Part shown: piece after piece, positions 1-6,298 of the stretch
How the letters are laid out: every line of letters begins with the position of its first letter
How positions within the stretch are numbered: the first letter of the stretch is position 1
From: Deltaproteobacteria bacterium
GTDB lineage: Bacteria; Desulfobacterota; Desulfobacteria; Desulfobacterales; SG8-13
Length of the DNA: 11,352 nt
Assembly: GCA_030670715.1 (NCBI GenBank)
Contig: DAOVBC010000041.1
Span: 1 to 11,352, forward strand
Direction: 5' to 3'
The notes under the pieces: model-generated
Seen by the model: the letters and a program-made list of their open reading frames with translations, nothing else
Databases searched by the model: none
What the model was told of the DNA's origin: nothing
Program-made: the position numbers and the translations under genes

Positions 1-646
1 CCCAGGACCAGGTGTTGCGAAACCAGAGGGTCGGCAATAGACAAAGTTTTGCCGGTTCCGGGCCGCGATTGATGGCAGTAATACGAATCAGCAGGTCATT
101 CGGGGATGCCTTGGCATATTCGGCAAAAATATCAAAATAACGCTGCTCATCAAAAATACCGGTGTCGAGCAATTCAAATTCCGAATCGTTTTTACCTCTG
201 CGGTGGTTTTCCTCCGATAGAGCCTGGTAAGGGTATTCGCTCTGCGGATATTTATAAAGCGCTTTCATGTAAGAATGGGTGGGAGATGAATCGAGATAAA
301 AATAAAGTTCTTTTACATCTTCACCGTGATTTCCCTCCGGACCGGTTAATCCGAACAGGCGTTCTTTAAGAATCGGATCCCGGCCGTTCCAGAGGGCCAG
401 GGCGAAAGCAAGCCTTCCTTGGCGGTCGGTAATTCCCAGCAAACCGTCTTCACCCCAGCGGTAGGCACGACTTCTGGCATGATCGTGGGGAAAATAATCC
501 CAGGCTTCGCCCCGGGGTGAGTAATCTTCGCGAACGGTTCCCCATTGACGCTCTGACAGATAAGGCCCCCATCGTTTCCAGTTCTTCTCCCGACGGGCAT
601 CTTCTCTGAGACGGATTTCTTCTGCTGTTAGATCTTTAGTTGTCAT
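1..646 (-). CDS. GH63-type glucosidase (MGH1-like glycoside hydrolase), N-terminal part, truncated by the window edge
   Basis: The minus frame from ATG at 644-646 stays open to the left edge (215 codons, no stop). The protein begins MTTKDLTAEEIRLREDA. It contains the blocks NWKRWGPYLSERQWGTVRED (about 22-41), WDYFPHDHARSRAYRWGEDG (about 49-68), ALALWNGRDPILKERLFGL and GNHGEDVKELYFYLDSSPTH. I recognise these as the highly conserved N-terminus of bacterial glucosidases of the GH63/MGH1-like group, inverting enzymes on alpha-glucosides of about 880 residues. The (alpha/alpha)6 catalytic barrel and its acid residues lie outside the window, so activity cannot be judged. No signal peptide is visible, so it is probably cytoplasmic. 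The ATG follows the HAD stop by 12 bp, and that stop is in the same frame, so no earlier start is possible. No clear Shine-Dalgarno is seen, and translation is probably coupled to the HAD gene. Substrate is unknown; trehalose-like or glucosylglycerate-type glucosides are possible. Family call is firm, specificity is not. Confidence 0.88.
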   Translation of the reverse strand, partial: MTTKDLTAEEIRLREDARREKNWKRWGPYLSERQWGTVREDYSPRGEAWDYFPHDHARSRAYRWGEDGLLGITDRQGRLAFALALWNGRDPILKERLFGLTGPEGNHGEDVKELYFYLDSSPTHSYMKALYKYPQSEYPYQALSEENHRRGKNDSEFELLDTGIFDEQRYFDIFAEYAKASPNDLLIRITAINRGPEPAKLCLLPTLWFRNTWSW

Positions 647-658
647 GAAATGTTCGGG

Positions 659-1399
659 TTAACCGAAGGAGGTATCAATATAATCCTTGACAACCGTCTT
701 TAGTTCGGACGGGTTGTCTACGATCCAGCGCTCGTCCAGCAGACCGGCAGCGTGGACGCTTTTCCTGGTAAAATCCGAGGTAACGGCAACGCATCCCATC
801 CCGGCTGAAATTGCGGCTTTGACACCGGTGAGCGAATCTTCTATTACCAGTCCCGAATCCGGCAGGATTCCCAGTTCGTGGGCCATTAAATTGTAAATTT
901 CAGGATCCGGCTTGCCATTGTTCACATCATCCCGGGTGGCGATAAAATCAAAATCGTTCAAAATATCCAGAATCTGTAAAACTCGATGGGTCTGGGGGCA
1001 GTGAGACATGGTGGCCAGGCCGGTCTTGTACCTGGCTTCCCTGGCCCAAATCAGCAGGTCCAGGTTATAAGGGCAGCGGTGCTTGACAATGACCAGCGGG
1101 TCTTCCAGCATCGATTCATATATTTTCATCCGGATCTGAACAAAGGTCTGCCAGGGCGTTGAGACGTTGTACGCCTCCATTCTGTCTCTGGCCTTGTCTT
1201 CCAGATCGAAACGCTCCAGCAGATACTGCCCTACTTCCTGACGTGAAAGCCCGACCACATCTATAAATGCATCGGTAACGTCCTGTTCGCTGAAATCTCC
1301 CTGGCCAAGCTCCACGGCGGCCAACGCATATGACTGGGCCTTTAACCTTTCCGTCTGAACCAACGTACCGTCCAGGTCGAATATGACAGCCAGGATCAT
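659..1399 (-). CDS. HAD-superfamily subfamily IA hydrolase, beta-phosphoglucomutase / CbbY-like
   Basis: This 246-residue protein has the full HAD signature set. Motif I is FDLDGTLVQT (nucleophile Asp8, acid/base Asp10). Motif II is the ATMSHC segment (Thr130/Ser132). Motif III is Lys163 in NGKPDPEIY. Motif IV is VIEDSLTGVKAA (Glu187-Asp188). A helical cap of about 75-90 residues sits between motifs I and II, as in the beta-phosphoglucomutase/CbbY/GS1 group. Such enzymes either isomerise beta-glucose-1-phosphate to glucose-6-phosphate or dephosphorylate small sugar phosphates, and sequence alone does not separate these. The position between tal and a glucosidase favours a sugar-phosphate role: a beta-phosphoglucomutase would feed glucose-6-phosphate to zwf. 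The ATG at 1397-1399 has GGAG eight bases upstream. It is separated from tal by 184 bp that hold repeat elements, so it may be read through from the upstream operon or have its own promoter. A phosphoglycolate-phosphatase-like activity is the main alternative. Confidence 0.85.
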   Translation of the reverse strand: MILAVIFDLDGTLVQTERLKAQSYALAAVELGQGDFSEQDVTDAFIDVVGLSRQEVGQYLLERFDLEDKARDRMEAYNVSTPWQTFVQIRMKIYESMLEDPLVIVKHRCPYNLDLLIWAREARYKTGLATMSHCPQTHRVLQILDILNDFDFIATRDDVNNGKPDPEIYNLMAHELGILPDSGLVIEDSLTGVKAAISAGMGCVAVTSDFTRKSVHAAGLLDERWIVDNPSELKTVVKDYIDTSFG

Positions 1400-1460
1400 T
1401 AATAAATCTCCGAGGGTTTATTTGTCATATTAGTCTTTGCCTCGAGGTCGCAGGCCAGCC

Positions 1461-1520
1461 TGGCACGCCGAAGCTGAGCGTAGGCTGGCTCGGCGCGCCA
1501 AATCCGAGCGTAGGCGGGTC
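1461..1520. repeat. Imperfect 30-bp tandem repeat (two units) with a long hairpin
   Basis: Units 1461-1490 and 1491-1520 match at 22 of 30 positions and share the exact core GAGCGTAGGC (1476-1485 and 1506-1515). The same stretch also folds: GCCAGCCT at 1454-1461 is the exact inverse of AGGCTGGC at 1482-1489. It lies between HAD and tal, next to the 81-bp interspersed repeat, and is GC-rich compared with the other gaps. It looks like a remnant of a dispersed palindromic element rather than a protein-coding or tRNA sequence. Confidence 0.6.
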
Positions 1521-1531
1521 CTCCGAGTTCA

Positions 1532-1612
1532 CCGCCCCAGTGAAATAGGTTTCACATTTCACGGGGCAAGCAGGCGGAGATCCTCAAGGCCCGAGGGACC
1601 GCTCATTCATCT
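1532..1612. repeat. Interspersed palindromic repeat, copy 1 (overlaps the 3' end of tal)
   Basis: This 81-bp segment matches 3789-3869 at 76 of 81 positions in the same orientation (mismatches at 1563, 1593, 1595, 1598, 1608). It holds nested inverted repeats. The inner hairpin is GTGAAA / TTTCAC (1540-1545 and 1550-1555, loop TAGG). A competing outer stem pairs GTGAAAT (1540-1546) with ATTTCAC (1556-1562) and extends through CCCC (1535-1538) to GGGG (1563-1566) across one bulged base. A further outer arm pairs CCGCC (1532-1536) with GGCGG (1573-1577). The tal stop codon and last eight codons lie inside it. Function is unknown; it could act as an RNA stabiliser or attenuator between operon genes. 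Confidence 0.85.
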
Positions 1613-2708
1613 GTCGCTTCTTGTCGGCGATACCCTCCATGAGCATATCGAAGGATTTTGCGAAGGATGCCACGCCCTCATCCTGTAATTTTCGGGTAAC
1701 TGCATCCAGATCAATGCCGATTTCAGTCAGCTGTGCCAGCCGGGATTCGGCTTCTTCCAGACCGGTCGTAATGGTTTGGGCAACAACACCGTGGTCCAGA
1801 AAGCTGTTCAGCGTCGCCGGCGGCAGGGTGTTGACGGTATCCGCACCGATAAGTTCGTCCGCATACAGCGTGTCCGGATACTTTGGATTTTTGGTGCCGG
1901 TACTTGCCCATAGGGCACGCTGGACCCCGGCCCCCTTGCGTGCAAGTGCATCCCAGCGGGGCCCGCTGAATATTTTTTCGAATTCCGCGTAGGCGATTTT
2001 TGCATTGGCAACGGCGATTTTGCCCTGCAATTCACTGTTGCCTGCCTTCTCCAGAGCCTGATCCACGGCCGTGTCTACACGACTGACAAAAAAAGAGGCC
2101 ACCGATGCAATACTGTCGACTGTGTGCCCCCCGGCTACTGAGGGACCGGTGTCTGACAGATACTCCAGCCCGTCCAGGAATGCGCCGGCCACCTGCCTGT
2201 AGTTGTCGATACCGAAAATCAGGGTAACGTTGATGTTGACACCAGCGGCAATCAGCTCCCGGATGGCGGAAATGCCGGCCGGTGTTGCCGGGACTTTGAT
2301 CATCACATTGGCTCGATTTACCGTTTCATACAGTCGTTTGGCCTCGGAAACGGTTTTTTCCGTATCGTGGGCCAGGTCCGGACTGACCTCCAGACTGACA
2401 AAACCGTCTTTTCCGCCGGTGGACGAGTAAACCGGTTTAAGCGAATCGGCCGCCATCGCAATATCCTCAAAGGCCAGGGCCTCGTAAATTTCGCCTACCG
2501 ATTTGTTTTCATTGATAAGACGCTTCAGATCCGAGTTATAATCAGCACTGCCGATAATTGCTTTATTAAAAATCGACGGGTTTGAGGTTACCCCTCCCAG
2601 ACCCTGCTCGACCCATTTCTTCAGTTCACCGGAAGTGATAAATGAACGCTGAATATAATCATACCAGATGGACTGGCCTAATTTTCTAAGTTCCCTTATT
2701 TTGGACAT
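1584..2708 (-). CDS. tal: Transaldolase (long, mycobacterial-type), with repeat-derived C-terminus
   Basis: Transaldolase moves a dihydroxyacetone unit from sedoheptulose-7-phosphate to glyceraldehyde-3-phosphate in the non-oxidative pentose phosphate pathway, in the cytoplasm. The 374-residue product begins MSKIRELRKLGQSIWYDYIQ, the typical opening of the long Tal family (usual length about 360-375). It shows GVTSNPSIFNKAI (39-51) and the Schiff-base lysine Lys138 in NVMIKVPAT, followed by INVTLIFGIDNYRQV. An upstream in-frame ATG at 2727-2729 would add seven residues. I reject it because ATG 2706-2708 has a strong AAGGAG six bases upstream and matches the family start. The gene follows glk by 31 bp, so the two are probably co-transcribed. 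Family homology ends near the GIADKK segment; the last eight residues, MNERSLGP, and the stop are encoded by the interspersed repeat. There is no fused glucose-6-phosphate isomerase domain, which some long Tal proteins have. Confidence 0.95.
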   Translation of the reverse strand: MSKIRELRKLGQSIWYDYIQRSFITSGELKKWVEQGLGGVTSNPSIFNKAIIGSADYNSDLKRLINENKSVGEIYEALAFEDIAMAADSLKPVYSSTGGKDGFVSLEVSPDLAHDTEKTVSEAKRLYETVNRANVMIKVPATPAGISAIRELIAAGVNINVTLIFGIDNYRQVAGAFLDGLEYLSDTGPSVAGGHTVDSIASVASFFVSRVDTAVDQALEKAGNSELQGKIAVANAKIAYAEFEKIFSGPRWDALARKGAGVQRALWASTGTKNPKYPDTLYADELIGADTVNTLPPATLNSFLDHGVVAQTITTGLEEAESRLAQLTEIGIDLDAVTRKLQDEGVASFAKSFDMLMEGIADKKRQMNERSLGP

Positions 2709-2714
2709 GTTTTT

Positions 2715-2720
2715 CTCCTT
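2715..2720 (-). promoter_or_regulatory. Ribosome binding site that fixes the tal start
   Basis: AAGGAG on the minus strand lies six bases before the ATG at 2706-2708. It lies inside the longer reading frame that starts at 2729, so it marks the downstream ATG as the real start. Confidence 0.8.
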
Positions 2721-2739
2721 GCGCAACATTTTTATTAAA

Positions 2740-3699
2740 TTATACGTGCTGCAGCAGCTGAACAGCCTGCAGGGCGGCCCCCCAGAGCCCGCTTTCTTCG
2801 TTGGTATTTAAATATACCGGTATTTTTTCTAGTACGTGCGACATGGTCGCCGTGCGCTGAAATGATACCGCAAACTCCCGGTGAGTGATCAGTGCCGGTA
2901 TCTTCGCCGCAACACCGCCGGCGATGTAGACACCCCCAAATGCAAGTATCTGGAGCGCAACGTTGCGGCTGACCCTGCCGTAAAATCGCGCCATCCATTT
3001 TAGCGTCTCAGACGCATCTGTCAATTCGGCGGCAATTTTCGCCGGATCCAGCCTTTCTCCGGTTAAAAACTGATGCACGAGGCTTAACCCTTTTCCGGAG
3101 ACAACCGTTTCGGCCCGCACGTAAGGTTCTCCCGTTTCCTGAAGCAGAAAATTCATGAATTCGATTTCGGAGGCCGATTCAAAAGGAAAGCTTCTATGAC
3201 CACCCTCAGACGGTACCGCCGTATACCCTCCGCCAGCCAGGGGAACCAGCGCCGCCTGACCCAGCCCCGTCCCGGCCCCGATAACAGCCAGCGGTGCTGT
3301 AAAATCGATCCTGCCGGGCACCACCTGTTTTGCAGATTCAACAACGGGGGAACGACAGGCAAACGCCTGGGCGACAAAATCGTTGATCAGCCGGCAATTT
3401 ACTATCCCGAAATCGTCACGTGCATTCGACACGTCGATTTTCCAGGGAATGTTGGGCGGCTTACTGTAAGTCCCCCCCTCTACGGGACCGGCCACAGCAA
3501 ACACCGCAATATCTGTCTCCGGCGGCGGGACGGAAAGGTCACTTTTTGCCAGCGCATCGAGTAATTCACCGAAGGATCGCGCATCCCGGGTTTTAAGCCA
3601 TTTGGACTCAATATATGAAAGATGATGCTTTGCATCCACCCGAAAGGCGGCAAAACGGCTGTTCGTGCCGCCAATGTCTGCTGCAAGAATGGTTTTCAA
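2740..3699 (-). CDS. glk: Glucokinase (Glk family), TTG start
   Basis: ATP-dependent phosphorylation of glucose to glucose-6-phosphate, the entry step for the zwf product encoded nearby. The 319 residues match the length of proteobacterial Glk (about 320). Visible are the N-terminal phosphate-binding DIGGTNSRFA (8-17), AGPVEG (70-75), the sugar-binding PPNIPW segment (81-86), catalytic Asp107 in INDF, the second phosphate loop GAGTGLGQA (141-149), PSEGGH (163-168), the helix FYGRVSRNVAL, and GGVYIAGGVAAKI. It belongs to the Glk (PF02685) type rather than the ROK type, as no CxCGxxGC zinc motif is seen. The start codon is TTG (3697-3699), with AGGA nine bases upstream. The in-frame TAA at 3703-3705 leaves no earlier choice. 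The 168-bp gap to pgl is filled by the repeat element. Together with the weak start, this could lower glk expression relative to zwf. Confidence 0.94.
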   Translation of the reverse strand: MKTILAADIGGTNSRFAAFRVDAKHHLSYIESKWLKTRDARSFGELLDALAKSDLSVPPPETDIAVFAVAGPVEGGTYSKPPNIPWKIDVSNARDDFGIVNCRLINDFVAQAFACRSPVVESAKQVVPGRIDFTAPLAVIGAGTGLGQAALVPLAGGGYTAVPSEGGHRSFPFESASEIEFMNFLLQETGEPYVRAETVVSGKGLSLVHQFLTGERLDPAKIAAELTDASETLKWMARFYGRVSRNVALQILAFGGVYIAGGVAAKIPALITHREFAVSFQRTATMSHVLEKIPVYLNTNEESGLWGAALQAVQLLQHV

Positions 3700-3754
3700 A
3701 TATTATTTTCCTTTTTAATCCGTTTCTGCCACCAGGCCGCAGGTCGATCCTCTA

Positions 3755-3775
3755 GTCCCCGTCAACGACGGGGAC
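3755..3775. repeat. Perfect 9-bp hairpin next to repeat copy 2
   Basis: GTCCCCGTC (3755-3763) and GACGGGGAC (3767-3775) form a perfect 9-bp stem with loop AAC. It is flanked by direct repeats GATCCTC at 3746-3752 and 3776-3782, and GATCCTC recurs in the neighbouring repeat at 3836-3842. It lies between pgl and glk, so it is in the operon transcript. No T-run follows on either strand, so it is a poor intrinsic terminator. It is more like part of a palindromic interspersed element or an mRNA processing/stability structure. Confidence 0.7.
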
Positions 3776-3788
3776 GATCCTCAATCCG

Positions 3789-3869
3789 CCGCCCCAGTGA
3801 AATAGGTTTCACATTTCACAGGGCAAGCAGGCGGAGATCCTCAAGGCCCAACGGGCCGCTCATTTATCT
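3789..3869. repeat. Interspersed palindromic repeat, copy 2 (directly after pgl)
   Basis: Same orientation and 76/81 identity with 1532-1612. The GTGAAA / TAGG / TTTCAC hairpin and the competing ATTTCAC arm are conserved. The GGCCC-AAC-GGGCC hairpin (3845-3857) is perfect here and imperfect in copy 1. The repeat ends exactly at the pgl stop (3868-3870), so pgl keeps its own C-terminus, unlike tal. Placement after two genes of one operon suggests an inserted or spreading element tolerated at gene ends. Confidence 0.85.
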
Positions 3870-4605
3870 ACCCCAATAGCTCTGCTGCCTCACAATCCAG
3901 CAGCCAGACAAGCCGGCCGTTAACCGGCTGTATTTTCCGGGCCGGGAGTTGTGAGGGTTCGGCCGTCAGCAGCGTTTTCACTAAGGGTGCTTTTCCCCTG
4001 CCGGAAACTATGAAAACAGCACATTTTGCGTGGTTCAGTACCGGGACCGTCAGAGTTAAACGGTAGAGATCCGGATTTCCGCCTTTTACCGGCACCACCG
4101 GCAGATCGGTTGTTTCCGCTGTATAATCATCCGGAAAAATAGATGCGGTGTGGCCATCTGGACCGACGCCTAAAAAAATCATATCAAAGCGCGGAAATTT
4201 TTCCGGCCCTTTGCCAAAACAGGCCTCAAGTTTCTGCTGATATTCTGCAGCAGCATCCTCGGGCGGTTTCTCCGAGGTCATGGAATAAACCTGTTCCGTT
4301 GGAATTGGAACGGCAGCAAGAAAATCTTCCCGGGCGGCGCCGTAATTGCTGGCGGGATCGTGCGCGGGGACCAGCCGTTCGTCCACCCAGAATAGATGGA
4401 TCTTTTGCCAGCAGATTTCCGATACATAGGGTTCCCGGGCCAGCAGGCGGTGCATGGCCCGGGGCGTTGATCCTCCGGAGATCGCTACCGCAAAGCGACC
4501 GCTTCGTTCAATACCACGCCGGGCATTCCGGCAAAACAGCTCAACACCCATTACGGCTAATCGATCCGCATTTTCGGCAATGATGATGTTAGCATGTCCC
4601 GGCAT
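3868..4605 (-). CDS. pgl: 6-phosphogluconolactonase (DevB/Pgl type)
   Basis: Hydrolyses 6-phosphoglucono-1,5-lactone, the zwf product, to 6-phosphogluconate, the gnd substrate. The 245-residue length fits the family (230-260). The phosphosugar-binding loop AISGGSTPRAM (SGGSTP at 43-48), IHLFWVDERLVP (69-80), SNY (86-88) and FDMIFLGVGPDGHTASIFP (140-158) are the family hallmarks. The loop usually reads GxGEDGHTASLFP; here Pro replaces Glu before the Asp, a variant also met in active members. No Shine-Dalgarno of quality precedes ATG 4603-4605 (only AAAAGAAC). A second ATG at 4610-4612 is out of frame, so initiation may be weak or coupled. It follows zwf by 91 bp and precedes glk across the repeat. 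Confidence 0.94.
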   Translation of the reverse strand: MPGHANIIIAENADRLAVMGVELFCRNARRGIERSGRFAVAISGGSTPRAMHRLLAREPYVSEICWQKIHLFWVDERLVPAHDPASNYGAAREDFLAAVPIPTEQVYSMTSEKPPEDAAAEYQQKLEACFGKGPEKFPRFDMIFLGVGPDGHTASIFPDDYTAETTDLPVVPVKGGNPDLYRLTLTVPVLNHAKCAVFIVSGRGKAPLVKTLLTAEPSQLPARKIQPVNGRLVWLLDCEAAELLG

Positions 4606-4620
4606 ATAGCATGTTCTTTT

Positions 4621-4648
4621 TTTTGGTATTTGGAATTTGTTATTTGGA
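4621..4648. repeat. Two-unit 14-bp AT-rich tandem repeat between zwf and pgl
   Basis: Units 4621-4634 and 4635-4648 match at 12 of 14 positions, with core TATTTGGA. On the transcribed strand this reads TCCAAATAACAAATTCC and onwards. It fills part of the 91-bp zwf-pgl gap just upstream of the poorly preceded pgl start. I see no promoter or terminator in it. It resembles short AT-rich repeats scattered in related genomes (recollection, not searched). Confidence 0.45.
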
Positions 4649-4696
4649 TTTTATTATCAAATGCCTGATCCAGGACAGTTAAAATTATTTGGCGCC

Positions 4697-6268
4697 TTAT
4701 AACAATTTTGCCAGCGTATCAGCTTCCCGGGGTCCCCAGCTGAACGCTTTGTAAAAATGAAGCATTCCGGCCCGGTCGTTGCAGACTTCACATCCGGAAA
4801 GAATGGGTGTCAAAAACGACCAGCATAATTCGACGGCATCCTGGCGCCAGAACAGCATCTGATCCCCCAGCATACAGTCCAGCAGAACTTTTTCATATGC
4901 ATCCAGAACCGGACCGTGTTGGGCCTGGTGATAGTGAAAATCCATTGTTACCGATCGCAGACAAACGCGGGCCCCCGGATTTTTGGTCTGGAATGTCAGG
5001 GTGATTTTCTCCTCGGGATAGATCCCCATAATCAACCGATTGGCGTTAATCGATTCGCCCAGAACCGCCCTGAACATGGAATGCGGTACTTCCTTAAACT
5101 GGATCGCAATGCGGGTGATCTTTTCCGCCAGTCGTTTCCCGGAGGTTAAATAAAAGGGCACCCCCTGCCAGCGCCAGTTGTCCACAAATACTTTCATGCG
5201 GGCATAGGTGGGTGTGAGTGATCCAGCGTTTACCCCGGGTTCTTCCCGATAAGCAGGTACCTCTTTACCATTATTGGTGCCGCGCACATACTGCCCGAGA
5301 ACAAGGCTGTCCTGAAAGTTACCGGCCGGAAACGGTCTGAGGGCCCGGAACAGCTTCACCCGTTCATCCCGGACATGATCGGCTTTGAACCGCGAGGGGG
5401 GCTCCATTGCAGTCAACGCCAGAAGCTGCATCATGTGGTTCTGGAACATATCCCGCAGGACACCGGACTGTTCATAATAACCGGCGCGATGCTCAACGCC
5501 CAGTGTTTCGGTTGCCGTGATGTCAACGTAGTCAATGTAGCGCCTGTTCCAGACCGGTTCGAAAATGGCATTGGCAAACCGGAACATCAGAACATTCTGT
5601 ACGGTTTCTTTGGCCAGGTAATGGTCGATTCGAAAGATCTGATGCTCTTTAAAGTATTCGTGGATACCGCGATCCAGATCGATGGCCGTTTCAAGGTCCC
5701 TGCCAAAAGGTTTCTCCACCACAAGGCGGGCCCATCCGTTGCCGTTCGTGTTTTCATGACTCAACCCGGCCCGTCCCACCATACCGGCAACCGGCTTGTA
5801 CAGTGTCGGCGGCAGCGCCAGATAAAATATTCGATTCCCCCGGGTTTGATGCTGCCGATCCAATTCACGCAGTACTTTAGCCAGACGGGTATAGGAGGGT
5901 AAATCATCGTAGACGACCGGCTGGTAATGAAGCGATTTCGCAAAGCTCTGCCAGCGAGACCGATCCGCGCCGCCGCCGGCCATTATTGCATTTTCCAGTT
6001 TGTCTCTGAACTTCTGGTCATCCAGCTGGGTCCGGCCGCATCCGACAATGGAAAACGTTTCCGGCAGATCGTCGTTTTTGTACAGGTTAAACAAAGCCGG
6101 CATCAGTTTTCTGGCGGTTAAATCCCCGGTGGCGCCGATAATGACAATGGTACAGGGGTCACTGCGCTCGACGGCGATACACTCTTCGTCAAGTATAGTC
6201 GGATCGGCCGTGCTGATCCTTACAAATGGGTGGTCTGAGCTGCTTTGGCCTTTTATGTTCTCAGCCAT
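4697..6268 (-). CDS. zwf: Glucose-6-phosphate 1-dehydrogenase
   Basis: Oxidises glucose-6-phosphate to 6-phosphogluconolactone with NAD(P)+, committing carbon to the oxidative pentose phosphate pathway. The protein has 523 residues, slightly above the usual 490-510; the extra length is an N-terminal tail of about 35 residues before the fold. The Rossmann dinucleotide motif is IIGATGDLTARKLMPALF (43-60). EKPFG is at 185-189, the active-site signature is RIDHYLAKE (213-221), and the catalytic-base region is RDMFQNHMMQLL (272-283, His278). The signature usually reads DHYLGKE; here Ala219 replaces Gly. The C-terminal lobe with FQTKNPG and the beta-sheet dimer domain is complete. AAGGAG lies six bases before ATG 6266-6268, so the long N-terminus is probably real. 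It follows gnd by 30 bp. Operon membership and function are very likely; NADP versus NAD preference is not certain from sequence. Confidence 0.97.
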   Translation of the reverse strand: MAENIKGQSSSDHPFVRISTADPTILDEECIAVERSDPCTIVIIGATGDLTARKLMPALFNLYKNDDLPETFSIVGCGRTQLDDQKFRDKLENAIMAGGGADRSRWQSFAKSLHYQPVVYDDLPSYTRLAKVLRELDRQHQTRGNRIFYLALPPTLYKPVAGMVGRAGLSHENTNGNGWARLVVEKPFGRDLETAIDLDRGIHEYFKEHQIFRIDHYLAKETVQNVLMFRFANAIFEPVWNRRYIDYVDITATETLGVEHRAGYYEQSGVLRDMFQNHMMQLLALTAMEPPSRFKADHVRDERVKLFRALRPFPAGNFQDSLVLGQYVRGTNNGKEVPAYREEPGVNAGSLTPTYARMKVFVDNWRWQGVPFYLTSGKRLAEKITRIAIQFKEVPHSMFRAVLGESINANRLIMGIYPEEKITLTFQTKNPGARVCLRSVTMDFHYHQAQHGPVLDAYEKVLLDCMLGDQMLFWRQDAVELCWSFLTPILSGCEVCNDRAGMLHFYKAFSWGPREADTLAKLL

Positions 6269-6298
6269 TGATCGCTCCTTGGATAATATCCATTAAAA

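Noticed and set aside
346..600. Minus-strand 84-residue ORF starting MPVGRRTGNDGG
   Set aside because: It is out of frame within the partial GH63-type glucosidase gene, whose own frame is open from 646 to 1 and has clear family motifs.
1437..1688. Plus-strand ORF whose protein shares RPSEIGFTFH and ASRRRSSRP segments with another plus ORF at 3622-3879
   Set aside because: The shared peptide is just the interspersed repeat translated on the plus strand. Both ORFs run antisense into tal, glk or pgl and have no ribosome sites or family signature.
3755..3775. Intrinsic terminator at the 9-bp hairpin between pgl and glk
   Set aside because: The stem is strong but no T-run follows on the minus strand, and the downstream genes are functionally part of the same pathway.
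1532..3869. Possibility that the two 81-bp repeats are CRISPR units or IS ends
   Set aside because: Only two copies about 2.2 kb apart, same orientation, with ordinary metabolic genes between them and no transposase or regular spacing. A composite transposon is not supported.
4143..4583. Plus-strand 146-residue ORF
   Set aside because: Shadow of pgl, which has complete lactonase motifs on the other strand; the plus protein is Arg/Pro-rich with no recognisable pattern.
5375..5902. Plus-strand 175-residue ORF inside zwf
   Set aside because: Antisense shadow of a fully conserved glucose-6-phosphate dehydrogenase reading frame.
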